64,000 nucleotides of DNA. It comes from Toxorhynchites rutilus septentrionalis. Taxonomy: Eukaryota; Arthropoda; Insecta; Diptera; Culicidae. Where the stretch lies: NCBI RefSeq assembly GCF_029784135.1, contig NC_073745.1:115305216-115369215 (forward strand). Direction: 5' to 3'. Below the pieces are notes generated by a model. The model made no database searches, was not told the origin of the DNA, and was given only the letters and a program-made list of their open reading frames with translations. Of this stretch, positions 35,807-47,161 are shown in pieces. Positions within the stretch are counted from its first letter, which is position 1. Each line of letters starts with the position of its first letter. Position numbers and translations under genes: made by a program.

Positions 35807-38369
35807 AGCTATAAAACCATCCCTCTTATTATCTTTGCACTGGTTCTCAATAGTTTCAGGTTCTTTTTCAGACATGCTACTATAGAGATCCGTCATTCGC
35901 TGGCGAAGTTACCACGCATAAAGTTCTTTACAGGGCCACTAAAATTTGCTTTTTAAATAATATCGAAATGAACGCTTGAATCGAACAAATAATTTCGCAG
36001 TCCTACTCAACGAAACGGTTGTATCCTGAACACAACACCTTAGAATTTGTTTTTAATGTACTACTAAAAGAAATGCTTCAAGTTTAAGTTACCCATAGTT
36101 TGATCATAGAATTCTTTATTGCCAGCCTACATAAACTTTTGTGCAAACTTTATCACTTCTAGTAGATACCCATGATCCACCACCGCGTTTTTAAACACAC
36201 TATAACGACATGAGATGGTGCCTTGAGGACTATATGGGATAACAGTTTTATTATCTAGTTGCATAACTCAGAGCTCATAAGTCCCATCAACCCCAACAAA
36301 AGAGCGAGACAATTTCAACGATTCCAATTGATATCGAATATTCATTAGCAAACCTTCGGAATGGCTGCAGCAACCGATGGTTGCTTCCTGAAAGCTTGTA
36401 GTTGGTTACGGCATTATCGTAAATGAGATTGCAATTTAATTAAGGCATTTTCCACTATCTATTGTTGCGTTTCGCGTGTATATATACACGGGATACATAT
36501 ATATATACATCCAATGAATTTCCAGGAATCCGTTTTCCTTTCGTGGATAGGGCCATATCGTAGCCGCTTGGTCTTGGATCTACCAATAGCCGTTTCCGAG
36601 CAGGGTGACAATAGAATCGTACCGCTCAACTATCCTCTGGTCGGCGTCAGCTCACGGCCATCACTGCAGTTTGATTTTATTACTGTCCTATTGGGACGCA
36701 CTCATCCAATCGGGGCAGCTTTTGTATCCGCTTTGCTTCCGGATTGGAGTATCTCGGTGCATCGTACCGATCGGCTTGGAAGCAATTTGCAGGGAGAAAT
36801 CTATACATAACGGCCGGTTCGATGCTGAATGGAAGGAAGAAAGGCATTCCTTAAAACTCACAGACATCGTGGCAATGTAAAACATTTAATTTTAAAGACA
36901 TTTCCTTTTTTCCTCTCCACGTTCGGTTTCTCAATTGTCATCAGCTGAGCGAATGGGAAAAACTATGCAATGTCTGTTAGCAAAATTAGTTTATTTTTCA
37001 GTTCTTGTAACAAGTTGACCACAGGAAAATATAAAGAGCATCGGAAATCGCACAAAACAACCTAGTACTCTTTTCTTCGAGAGAATAATCAGCTTGTTCA
37101 GAGCCTCACGTGTACATATGCTGAACTTTGAAGCCCAATTCGTCTTCAGTTGCACTAACGGAAACCACAGTGTAAACAAAAGTGTTTGTTTGGCTGAGGG
37201 TATGTTTGTGGAAGTTGATTGAAATAGTGTTCAAACACAAGCCCCTCTGTCCGAGTCAACCAATAGTTGCGGTCACCGGAACATGATTGTTGCTTGTTAC
37301 ATGCGAGGAAGCAGCGTCTAGAATGAATGATTCGAAGTGTATGTTTGAAGTGGAGCCAACATGCTGTTAACATTTGTACTTTATGCTGCACCGAACAACG
37401 GATCATCAGCACCGGAACTGCTCCATTAGCTTGAATATTCAATCGACGACCATCTCGACTAGCTGGCAATCACCATTGCGGTTGTGTTTAGAAGCAATAC
37501 ATGCATGCAGCACTCAAGGAAGCGATGCCGGCAGGATTAAATACTCTTGATTGATTATGTCACACTAGGCCACACTTTGTTGGTTAACCCTGCAGTTGCT
37601 CTTGCTGCGTGAGTTAGATTTCCGTATTTGATTTCTGGAAAATGTTGTGACTAATCTCCTACGGTTCCAACACACAATCGATGCGAGCAGTAACAATGAC
37701 AGTTGGATATAATTATCAACCACTCCACGTTGGGGGAAAAAACTCGTACCACTTCCAGTGCTTGTCAACACATTCAGTCTTATGTAAACCAAAAGTTGGT
37801 CGGGCTCTTTCGCGTTGATTCACCAGTGTAAGCCTTCCGGCGATAGATTTCCATTTTCGGTTACGATTATGGGTGAACTTACGGCAAAAACGGTACACCG
37901 CTGTCATTTCGCTCAATGGTTACTCGGCTCGCGTAAACAAGTGAGTGGGTCCTAATGCGTATTTGTTGTTTCCGCACAGAAGAATGTGGGCGGGAATGTT
38001 AAGAAGAAATTATGGGAGAGAGAATTTATTCGAGCTGGAACGAAAAAAGTTCAACTTGTATTTGTGTGTGTTTTTGCGAAATTTCTTCCGCCGCAGATGT
38101 TTTCAACCAGGAGTATTGTGAATGCAATGATAGTCAGGATAACGTAAAAAACTTGTTGACACAAAATGAGGATTATGAAAAATTTCAGTTTTCGTTAGTC
38201 TACAAAGTTTGTGTAATTTGATAGCGAAGAAGTGGCATTCGATGCGATGTTGCAATAATGCAACTGAAATCGGAACAAAAATGTTACAAATTATTCAAAA
38301 AATCCTTAAGGCCTGATATGAGCAATTCCAAATGAAATCGTCCTAAAAATGCAATTTTCAAAAACATGT
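35807..38369. other. Unassigned, possibly single-copy
   Basis: The plus reading 36514-36810 (98 codons, MNFQESVFLSWIGPYRSRLV) is preceded by TATATATACA runs and has no recognisable domain. It overlaps another open frame. The minus reading 37155-37469 is also unassigned. Base composition is more balanced between 36500 and 37950 than in the repeat blocks. I support no gene. Confidence 0.35.
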
Positions 38370-38520
38370 AGTTTTGATTAGAATGATAGTTTGTATTCCG
38401 TTTGGGTTGGAAGAAATATGAGTTTTCCACAGCAATTTGGATTTTTTTACTCAAGTGTAACTTTTGAAAAGGGCGTATCGATTTTAGTAAGAGAAATCAT
38501 TGATAATTTATATTAATACT
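38370..38520 (+). repeat. Dispersed repeat I, copy 1
   Basis: CTCAAGTGTAACTTTTGAAA and GTTGGAAGAAATATGAGTTT blocks recur inverted at 61665-61830. No coding capacity. Confidence 0.6.
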
Positions 38521-38884
38521 ATGAGTCGTAACATTGCAAACATTCATATTGTATCAGAAAGATTTGTATGTGTGGTTGTGATACAAAACCATTGCATAAT
38601 ACCTTTTTGCTTTTGCTATATATATTTTGTTGTATTTGTGAATGAATAGTGAATGATTATCACGGGTTAGCTTTTTAGAACTTTATAGAACTTTGGAAAA
38701 CCTAAACAGGTAACCGACAGAATTCTGCTAAAACCAATCGGACCGACAATAAATTCCATTAATCATTGTTATCGAACTCCAATCCCGACGGCAGTAATAG
38801 AAGAATTGACACACTAATGAGTTCAACAATGAATGAATCAATGATTCAAAAATTGAAGAATTGAAAATTTGAAGAAAAATTATA

Positions 38885-39545
38885 GGAGATCCTGTCTTGG
38901 ACAACCGCATTGTTGACGTAGAACTACGCTGTAATTTAATTCAAGTCGCTTGTTTATAACTGCGAATATTATTTTATAATGCTACAAAATTTTAGAAATA
39001 ACCATTCTACCAGTTTGGTCATTCTGAAATATTTTTTTTCTTGTGAAAGCATTTGACTATTATTGTTTGATTATTCATTCTTGTGCTCTCAGAACAATAC
39101 ATGCTCGAGATAAGCGCAGTTATCATCCTGAGCGAAACCAAATCACACACAAAATTCCAGAACGACATTAACTTTCATGGACACTAAATAAATGAAATAA
39201 TCTCTTTCTGTTAATCTCAACAAACTCGAGAAGAGTAGCACTTGTACATTATGATCAAGATTAGCGCAAATGCAATGCTAGTTGAAGGTAGTTTTGCAAC
39301 TGGCACGCTAACCCAAAGAAATTAATAACTTATTATATCTTATTAAATAACTTAGTATTCCCCAAATATTTTTTGGTGCACAACCTCAACACCTGATTCA
39401 TTCGGCGGTCAACGATTCGATAACACTGAAGAAATTCGTGACACGGTTACATCGTACTTCAAGATTTGAACGCTACGCATTTCGCGCTCGGAATAGAAAA
39501 ACTCATGCTACGCTATGAAAAACGTCCCGAACGTTACGGCGATTA
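38885..39545 (+). repeat. Family F repeat, copy 2
   Basis: Left end CATTGTTGACGTAGAACTAC with a decayed hairpin (CCTGTCTTGGACAACC) and a body like copies 1 and 3 (CTCGAGATAAGCGCAG, TTGTTTGATTATTCATTCTT). Confidence 0.6.
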
Positions 39546-39570
39546 TGTAAAAAAATAGAAAAAAATTATA

Positions 39571-40654
39571 GGAGGTTGTGTCCAAGATACGACCGCATTG
39601 TTGACGTAGAACTACGCTGTTATATTATAAAAGTCGCTTATTTATACCTTCGGATATTATTCTATAATGCTGTGAAATTTTAGAAACAACTGCTTAGTAG
39701 AATAATCTCTGAAATGGTTTTTTCATTGTAGAATTTGTTGACGATAATTGATTGATGATTCATTCTTGCCCTCGCAAAACAATACACTAGCTGATCGTAA
39801 GTCGCAATTTATTTCATGTCAATGCAATGAAAATTTACCTCGAATGCTTTTCTTTTTATTTTGTGCTTTTTTCGCAATTGACATAGACTTGGCTAGAGTC
39901 GATTATATACATGTTGCACCAGCACCATTATTCCACATCCCATAACTACATCAATATATCTTTGGCACCGCATGGAAACAACAACAATGAAAACACTTGC
40001 AAGTATCAAATATCATGCTACATGTTATTTAGTATTGCCTTAAAGGAATCGCAACTCTAGGCATCGTTCGTACAACGTAAACCAAGCGCCAAACAAGCGT
40101 TCGCCATAGCATGCATACAGAGCCATACATTGGTGGCTTGAAACTACTAGGAATATAAAACACTTCTCATCATTTTGCGCTATTCTCAAAAGAAACGTTT
40201 CTGTTAATATTACTGGCCTCGAAAAAAAGTTGTATTTCTTTCTCATGCTCGAGAGAAGCGCAGCTATCACCCTTAGTGGAGGAAGTTTTGCTACTGGCAA
40301 GCGAAACCACATACAAAATTCCAGAACGACATTTACTTTCTGGGTGACTAAACAAGCGAAATAAACTCTTTTTGTTAATAACAACCTCGAAAACAGTAGC
40401 AATGCTTCAAAGCGCTAATGCAATCCTAGCTGAAGGTACTTTTGCAACTGACACGCGAACCCAAATAACTTATAACATTCCAGTAAGACATTCAAGATGC
40501 TTGGTATTCCCCAAAAATTTTTTGACGCACATCCTTAACGCCTGCTTCGCCATAACGTCAGTTTAATGCATTGATGCATTCTCAAAGGCACCAACGAAGC
40601 CCTTATGATGACGGAAAACAAACAATGTTAACTGCTTGGAAAAAGACTGAATTA
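39571..40654 (+). repeat. Family F repeat, copy 3 (with tandem second part)
   Basis: Left end has the hairpin GGTTGTGTCCAAGATACGACC, then CATTGTTGACGTAGAACTACG. Preceded by an A-run. The second part from about 40180 repeats the CTCGAGAGAAGCGCAGCTATC ... ACAAAATTCCAGAACGACAT block seen in copy 2. Ends by running into a LINE ORF1 fragment. Confidence 0.6.
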
Positions 40655-40994
40655 TGCCACACAGCTTGTACTCTGCTGTAACACCCATCGATGCGAATTC
40701 GCTGATGAGTTTGTCAAGAGCGACCGCCTTCACCACCAGCGGGGGGAGCTTGATTTTGGTTGCTGCCTGGGTAACGGCGTTTACATTTTCGACCGACGCG
40801 CCGAAATCGCCTACTTCGCTGTTGTGCGATGCGGTGTCACACTCACGAAGGCTCGGATCAGTGCGAGCGCTTTTCACTGCACCAACATCGCGTGCATCAT
40901 TGGATAACGCTTGCCTCGAAATATTATTGTCCCTGGCAATGCGTTCGTTTTTTGCAGGGCTCGAGCCTGCCTTCCTCTTCTTCTTGCTCATCAT
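40655..40994 (-). pseudogene. LINE ORF1 (gag-like) N-terminal fragment
   Basis: Starts MMSKKKRKAGSSPAKNERIAR with a basic nuclear-type N-terminus and continues to KIKLPPLVVKAVALDKLIS, then EFASMGVTAEYKLCGI, the pattern of mosquito jockey-type ORF1 proteins (nucleic-acid-binding, with zinc knuckles further on, absent here). It is cut at 40655, where family F sequence begins. The continuing open reading to 40563 is F-derived and spurious. Confidence 0.7.
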
Positions 40995-41203
40995 ACACTA
41001 CGCGAAGCGTCCAATTTATGACGCGGAAAGAAAAAGACGGGTGGGTAATGTCGGGGACATAACCGGAGTGACGTAGGACGATACAAAGGGGACAGCTTTT
41101 GTTAAATATATATTTTAAATATATTGTTTTATTTTCTTCTCCTACTACCTATCTACCTGAAAAATGGATTAGTTTACTGTTTACTATTTATGAATATGTT
41201 GAT

Positions 41204-41219
41204 GGTTCTGAAAAGAACC
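41204..41219 (-). promoter_or_regulatory. Histone mRNA-type 3' stem-loop
   Basis: On the minus strand GGTTCTTTTCAGAACC: a six-base stem with TTTC loop, a perfect match to the histone consensus GGYYCUUUUCAGRRCC. In animals this is bound by SLBP and replaces polyadenylation. Identical at 56881-56896. Confidence 0.75.
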
Positions 41220-42135
41220 TTTGGTGTTGTGTTTTTGTTATCACTCGATATTCCCATCTTGTTCGGTTAAACCTTCCTGTTTAGCTATTGCGTTTGCCAC
41301 TCGCCACAGCTTTCACAGTTGGAAAATTTCTTCCCATCCAGCTTGTGACATGTTGTTCAGTAAATTACATTTAATGCGACGTGCCGGAGAAACACTTTGC
41401 CACTCACTGAAACTAATTGTTGCCTTGATGAGCGCCGAACCGAAGCTGCTCTATTCTTGATGCGGGTTTTCTGATTGCCGCGTGTTTTATACTCTAGCGG
41501 TACACACTCACAGGATAGAGACAAATCGGCAGACTCAGCCAGAGGGGTGAGTCCAACGAGACGAACGAATGAGCGTTAAAAGGGAGCGATGGCAAAAAAT
41601 ACATTCATTACGATTTGTTCGCTCGTTGGATTCACATGCAGGCTAAAAAGTCCTTTTCAGGATCACAAAATTATCTTCAATCTAAAGAGTTTATTGTTTT
41701 GTTATCACTCGATATCTCCATCTTGTTCGGCTAAACCTTCCTGTTTACAATTTGTTGCCACTCACCACAGCTTTCACAGTTGGAAAATTTCTTCCCATCC
41801 AGCTTTGTGACATGTTGTACAGTAAATTACATTCAATGCGACGTGCTGAAGCAGTGTCGCATTGGAGGCGATTTTAACCTGTAATTGAACATTTGCGATG
41901 ACAGTGGTACAGTGTCGACTTTCAATGTGGGGTCATGATTTGGATCTCTATGTTTACAAAAATGTCCAACTAAATAAGTCGCATTACATGTCCGTCCAAT
42001 TAGCTAAATGTCGAACTAATTGTAAATTACTGTACTTTCAATCTGGTAACAATTTAAGAATTGGTGAAAATTGAATAATCAGGAAAGTCCCCAACTATCA
42101 ATAAGCTCAGAACAACTTCCAAACTCCAAACTTCC

Positions 42136-42213
42136 GGGGAACTCCAGATCAACACGGTTCGAGCGGGATTTTGCCTTTCCCTTCACTTTTCCTCCTTTAC
42201 CATGTCCAGACAT
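42136..42213 (-). pseudogene. Histone H2A N-terminal fragment in element G1
   Basis: From the ATG at 42213 the minus strand reads MSGHGKGGKVKGKAKSRSN, then RVDLEFP, against canonical insect H2A MSGRGKGGKVKGKAKSRSN RAGLQFP. The match then stops. The upstream minus-strand sequence CAACCCAAGCAGCC next to the ATG looks like an H2A leader. Arg-4 to His and AGLQ to VDLE mark decay. Only about 26 codons remain, so it cannot make a histone. Confidence 0.85.
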
Positions 42214-42724
42214 GGCTGCTTGGGTTGGTTTGTTGATGTGTTGTGATGCGAACCGGTGTGGTATACGGTTTGAATGAGAATGATCATTACGGTAGCGGAG
42301 CGGGGATTTTTAAGCTGACTGGCTGGCTCGAGAATTACGCATGTGTGAGACTGCGACCAATGTTTCGTTCATTTTTTTCTTTTTCATTTCGTGCTTCATT
42401 CTATTTCGCTGCTGCTGGTTGCCCGTTTTGGTCGGTACGATTTGAGGAACACAAAATGGACCAATCAAAAATGGGCACATAGTGCATTTTGACAATGCTT
42501 GATATTTCACAATTATTCAATTATTTATCTCATGAAAAATGAAATGTTATTGGTTATGATAGATGCGTAGATATATTTCCTATCAATTGATACAAAAATC
42601 TTTGCGATCTATTGAGAAATGCTCGAGTTATAAGCGTTCTAAATCTTGCATTTTTTCCTACTTGTTCAGTGCCTAGATTTCCATTTCCCCCCCTATATCT
42701 TCCGGTTAGACGTAGTCCTACGTC

Positions 42725-43477
42725 AAAACACACGATACGAATAACGTGAAAAACGAACAGAAAAACCAAACGACGATATCCAAGTTAGATTACCACTGGT
42801 GGGGTCCAATCTTAGATCGAAGCGCAGCGAAAGCAAAGTGAACTGGACTGCTCAACAGTCCGATGCTGAATGAAAGTTTGCCTCAGCGAGATCCACTGTT
42901 TATACTCTAGGCTAGTATTCCCCTTCATTCTTCTACTTTTCCTTTGTTCATGGGGACTTTGAATCCTACGATTTCCCCTCCGTTGGTCGTCGATAAATTG
43001 CTCGTTATTGACATGTCTGTTCGGGAAAGCACACAAATGGACAGAACAAATGTATGGGAAAATGGAAACGCTTTAAGTTTTCATGAATTTTAACCATTTA
43101 CAAACCAGGGGATTCTAATGTATAGCATATTAAACAAATCTTACGTAATTTCCGATTCGTTTAGTATGTGAATCGCCAAAATCCGTTCGCGGCAAAAATA
43201 GTTATTAACGTTAACTTTATTTCATAAAAACGTGACCTGTTTTCTGATTTGGCACCCTTAATGAAAGACGTAGTTCTACGTCAAAAAAATTATTATTATA
43301 TTTAAAAATTATGTTTACAACATTTTTACAACACGTTTCAGCACATTTAACTATTCTCATCATATGATATGGACGGAATTAAAAATATTTATTCATTGAT
43401 GACGAAGCACTGCAATACACTTTGAAAGAGCATCATGATAGCGTAGGTTTCAGAATATTTTTTCTGTCTGTATTATA
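42725..43477 (+). repeat. Family H repeat, copy 1, and flanking sequence
   Basis: 43087-43284 matches 62730-62893 (ATTCTAATGTATAGCATATT versus ATCATAATGTAAAGCATATC, and TTTTCTGATTTG before the end) and ends GACGTAGTTCTACGTC followed by an A-run. It directly follows G1. The rest (42725-43086, 43285-43477) is unassigned; no gene. Confidence 0.5.
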
Positions 43478-43650
43478 GTGACTTTCAACACTTTTTGCTG
43501 GTTCGTCACTTTAGCCTTCTATTTCGGAACAATGTCGGGAGTGGGAATGGGGAGTGGGGAGTGGGAACTCGTGATCTTTAGTGTGAGAGGTATGGATGTT
43601 ACCTCTACACCAGATCTCCTCCTCAGTTTCAGAATATGTAATGTGATGTT
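43478..43650 (-). mobile_element. tRNA-derived SINE (Feilai-like), copy 1
   Basis: The minus strand has an A-box-like TGGTGTAGAGG (rc of 43601-43611) and a B-box-like GATCACGAGTTCCC. The leading and following sequence is shared with 60216-60335 (CTGGTTCGTCACTTTA, GTCGGGAGTG). A short GGGGAGTGG triplication occurs near 43553. Feilai is the known tRNA-related SINE of Aedes aegypti; assignment to it is inference. Confidence 0.6.
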
Positions 43651-44636
43651 ACGCCGTTTGTATAAAGGCATTTTCGATTCTTTTCAGTTAGTGGGTCGGT
43701 AACGATTGTCCCTATTTCAATGTAATGCTTTTTTTTAAGTAGGACCATGACACTCCATTTTCAAGGTATCAATTCTTCGGAGAGAAGCTCCGGACGATAT
43801 TGCATGCGTGTCTGCTGAGCAGAAATCCTCTAGGATGAAATAATCATTATTTTTCATTTTTGTGTGTTACCATTTTAAGGGAATGTCTGTCACAATCTTA
43901 TTATCGATTGTCTCCAACCCAACGCTACGCCGGGCACGTTTCGTATCTAATTCACGCCAAATGACACGCAACGCATTGTGCTGTGTGCATTTGGTCGAAC
44001 ACAACCTCCCTATTTGGGACAATGAATTTCAAGGGATCAACAAAAATAAAACTGAATCGAGACGGCTGCTGCTGCTGCGTGTAGATAATGCAAGCGGATA
44101 CTTTCACATGGACGGCAAAAGCATAGCGCGGCGAACATCCCAAACTGTCACCTTGGAGCAATTTTTCCCAATCAAACAAAATTAGACTGGGAAAATGCTC
44201 GAAGGCGTGTTGACGAAAGTCCTGTGCGTTTGCCAATTTTTCTCGGATTACTCGAGAGAGAGTGGTGGAATAAAACCGCTATCCGACGATCGTACTTTTG
44301 ATGGTGCGGTGTGATCTTTTTTGTTCCCCCAGCCGATTGTGGTCGGACGGTATAGAAATCGAATACATGAGCGGCGGGAAAATTTTGCCGTTGTTTTGTG
44401 GATGTAGTATTTTTTTTATTGTTTCCGAAACATTGATGGAAAGAGTCCGATGATATTTCCATTCTATGCTTCTTTGATGCATCTCAACGCTTGCGTCGGG
44501 GGTGATTGGCAGAACAAATGTTCTATTTCTTCATCTCTCTTGTGAATCTGTTTCTGGAATTCCGACAAAGTATCTCCAATCAGTATGTGCGAGTTTATGG
44601 ATCCGCTTCCAGGCTTCAAGATTAGTTTCATACTTA
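43651..44636. other. Unassigned
   Basis: The overlapping open readings on both strands (43862-44185 plus, 43952-44236 and 44172-44462 minus) have no recognised motif. Composition is more balanced around 43900-44400. Confidence 0.35.
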
Positions 44637-45080
44637 TGACAGACATACAACTGTACTAGCGTTGTACTTCGAAAATTGTACGTCTGTCACCATGTACAGC
44701 GCTAGAACCATGTAAGCAACTCGGTACAATCGCTGTACCTGTACCGACCTATTTTACCGCTGTACATGGCTACAGTTGTACTGTGCGCAGCGCCATAGAC
44801 GGTTAGTGGTGGGTAGCATGAACAAATCGAATCAAAACACTTGGCAAACATTCTTTTCGCTGACTTTCTCTTGAGTTAATAACTCAGACTGGAAATTTTC
44901 TTGATAGTTTAGACGCTAAATAAAAACCTTTTTCATTCAAATATGTGGTGAAAATTGGAAAAATTCTGATTGTCAGTTTGACATACGGTACAATGTACAA
45001 CCAAAGTATGTCTGTCATGGTACGATAGTACCTGTACATCGCTGTACTCTTACAACGCAAGTACAGCTGTATGTCTGTCC
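44637..45080. mobile_element. Inverted-repeat element rich in GTAC motifs
   Basis: Left end GACAGACATACAACTGTACT and right end AGTACAGCTGTATGTCTGTC are inverted copies about 27 bp long. The interior is dense in GTAC-centred dyads (CTGTACAT, TGTACAGCG). No target duplication was identified and there is no coding capacity. Confidence 0.65.
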
Positions 45081-45224
45081 CTGGTATTACAGTCGGTTTC
45101 TAGTTCTTGTCACTGATAACAAATTTTATGATTTTTCATAAATTCTATCCTGATATCCTATGAAACACTCGCTTTGCCTTATTTTTACTTTATCAAAATA
45201 AAATTAACCGCAGAAAATTGATAT

Positions 45225-45430
45225 AGGGTGGTCGTAAAAACGAACTTTTCAAAAATTCATAACTTTTGAACTACGGGACCGATTCAGATGATCGATATAT
45301 CAAATTGAAGCCAAAGCTAGCCTTCTTTAAAAACTACACTTGCGAACATATTTTTAGTTTTCGTAATTATTGGTTGTATTGGTTTTTTATGGTTTACATG
45401 GTCTCTGAGCCAAGGACGCTATATTTTTTA
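45225..45430 (+). repeat. Dispersed repeat M, copy 1
   Basis: GACCGATTCAGATGATCGA and TTTTTATGGTTTACATGGTC blocks recur at 46690-46870 and, inverted and diverged, near 51330-51470 and 51950-52060. No coding capacity. Confidence 0.6.
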
Positions 45431-45433
45431 AAT

Positions 45434-45860
45434 ATTAGATTGGGGAAAAGTAATTCATTATTTTCTCTGTAGCTGGCTTTAGTTAGGAGGTGTTGCGTTC
45501 CATCAGGAAATCGCAAGGCCACACAACCCCGGTAGCTGGATTGGGATGTTTCAATGCATCCACAACTTAGTCCGGACCTGGCATCAAGCGGTGGTAATCT
45601 TTTTCTCGCATTGTCGCAACTTCCTGAGTGATTAGAAATTGGGATCAAGAGAAGATTGTAAAAATCTATTGCTAGAGTTTTTCTCCAATAAGGGCCAAGA
45701 CTTCTATGAAAGAGGCGTTATAAAGCTATCTTTAGAATGGCAACAAATTTTTCAACAAAAAGGTGCATATTTGACCCAAATCGGACAATCCAAAAAAATA
45801 TTATTAAAATTTCATCCAAAATTAATGGATTACTTTTTGCTCAACCTTTTTACATAACAT
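45434..45860 (+). mobile_element. Mariner deletion derivative
   Basis: Begins with a mariner-type end TTAGATTGGGGAAAAGTAAT that runs into the C-terminal third of a transposase: decayed HQDNARPH (read FHQEIARPH) and SPDLA (PDLAS), then REDCKNLLLEFFSNKG, DFYERGVIKL and QKGAYLTQIGQ to about 45806. The N-terminal half and first catalytic Asp are deleted, and no right terminal repeat is visible. Related in kind to 28362-29632. Confidence 0.75.
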
Positions 45861-46083
45861 ATCTGTTAACAATAAACCTGAAAATAAAGAAATAATTAGA
45901 AATCTGAAAAGAAAAGAAAAATCAATTTAATTAAATTATGCACAAACACACTTACACCTAAAAATGTATACTCACCTTTGAATTATACTTACCTTGTATC
46001 GATTTATGCAACCTGTCAAATAAAAATACACACACAAAAAAAAAGAACTTATAAGACATTGAATAAACTGTAATCATCAGAAG
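45861..46083. other. AT-rich spacer
   Basis: No feature, apart from the left 8-bp duplication of the following MITE at 46076-46083. Confidence 0.4.
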
Positions 46084-46386
46084 TAGTGATCCCCGATTTT
46101 TGAAATTAATCGTTCATCAGCTAATCGAATAGTTCTCAGCTTAATTCGCGTTGACACACTTGAGCATCGTTTAGGAACTTAGAGGAGCATCAAAGATAAT
46201 GATTGATTTTCAGGATAAAACTGCAGCGGCCGTACGTTTTTCTCTCTTTGGGTTTGGATCGATTAATCGACGTAAATTATTCGTTCGCTTCGATTATTGG
46301 TTGTGCAGTATACGTTTGATAAATAATCGATTTCTGTAAGAAGTATTCGATTAATCGATTTATCGAACTATTATCGGGGATCACTA
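46084..46386. mobile_element. hAT-type MITE with perfect 8-bp target duplication
   Basis: Inverted ends TAGTGATCCCCGAT and ATCGGGGATCACTA, flanked on both sides by ATCAGAAG (46076-46083 and 46387-46394). Length 303. Interior is rich in ATTAATCGATT-like dyads. An 8-bp duplication and short ends fit the hAT superfamily. No coding capacity. Confidence 0.92.
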
Positions 46387-46689
46387 ATCAGAAGAATAAA
46401 GCTATCATTGAAGACGCAAGCATCGGTTTTACGCTCTCCCAGGAAAGGAAATTTCCAGAAGAAAAGTTACCAAATTGTATCACGGAAATTGAAGAGAAAG
46501 CGTCCTCCAAAACGACGTAAGCGAATAACAGCGACGTTTGGTTTTGTGAATAACAATATCCAAAAATCAAAAATGTGATTTTTTATTTTTCAAGCTATGA
46601 TTTTCCAAAATAAACCGATGGTTAAAAAATCAATTATTTCCTCTTTTTCCGAAAATGATTATTTTCAAAGAATCATTACCTATGAACAA

Positions 46690-46870
46690 CTGGACCGATT
46701 CAGATGATCGACAAATCAATCTGAAGCCAATTAGCTAGTCTTCTTTGAAGAAATATTACACTTGCGAAGAAAATAGATTTTGTTTTCCCAATTATTGATT
46801 GTATTTGTTTTTTATAGTTTACATGATTATATATTGAGAGCGCTGTATTTTTAATATATTTTCTTGAACG
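46690..46870 (+). repeat. Dispersed repeat M, copy 2
   Basis: Matches 45225-45430 (GACCGATTCAGATGATCGA; TTTTTTATAGTTTACATG). Confidence 0.6.
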
Positions 46871-47161
46871 CTGAGTTTTTTTACATATTGAAAAAAAAAA
46901 CTTGACTTCTGCCGAGCTGACTACGACGCTCTGAGTCAATTACTTTCACAAGTAGATTAGTTGGAAGTTTTCCGATAGTCGCCATAGTGCCACTAACTGC
47001 TTCAACCGCACTCTTATGAGTTGCATGTCACGTAGCAGACCCCCAAGAAATCCTGCATGGTCTAATGTTCGACTCTAATGTGTTTCGAATTTTTCGAAAC
47101 ATTACTGCCGCAAAAGATGTCCCATCCTTAAACGGTAATTCAATGAGGCCAGTCGAATATA

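Larger units (their letters stand above)
41031..42724 (+). mobile_element. Family G element, copy 1: histone-carrying
   Basis: The left end AAAAAGACGGGTGGGTAATG with the GGTAATGTC...GACATAACC hairpin is followed by GAGTGACGTAGGAC. The right end is CCGGTTAGACGTAGTCCTAC GTC followed by AAAA. Inside are a perfect histone-type 3' stem-loop (41204-41219, minus), a TATA/initiator-like block near 41490, a decayed plus-strand stem-loop (41649-41664) and the N-terminus of histone H2A with its 5' leader (42136-42213, minus). The same parts recur in copy 2 (56696-60057). Confidence 0.7.

Noticed and set aside
36300..36420. rRNA or snRNA gene
   Set aside because: No stretch in the window matches a conserved rRNA or snRNA core I could recognise.
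36514..36810. 98-codon reading after TATA-like runs as a gene
   Set aside because: A second frame is open over most of it and no motif is visible; TATATA runs are common in AT-rich DNA.
43564..43611. Functional tRNA gene
   Set aside because: A and B boxes are present but there is no complete cloverleaf, and the same block plus flanks recurs at 60216: a SINE.
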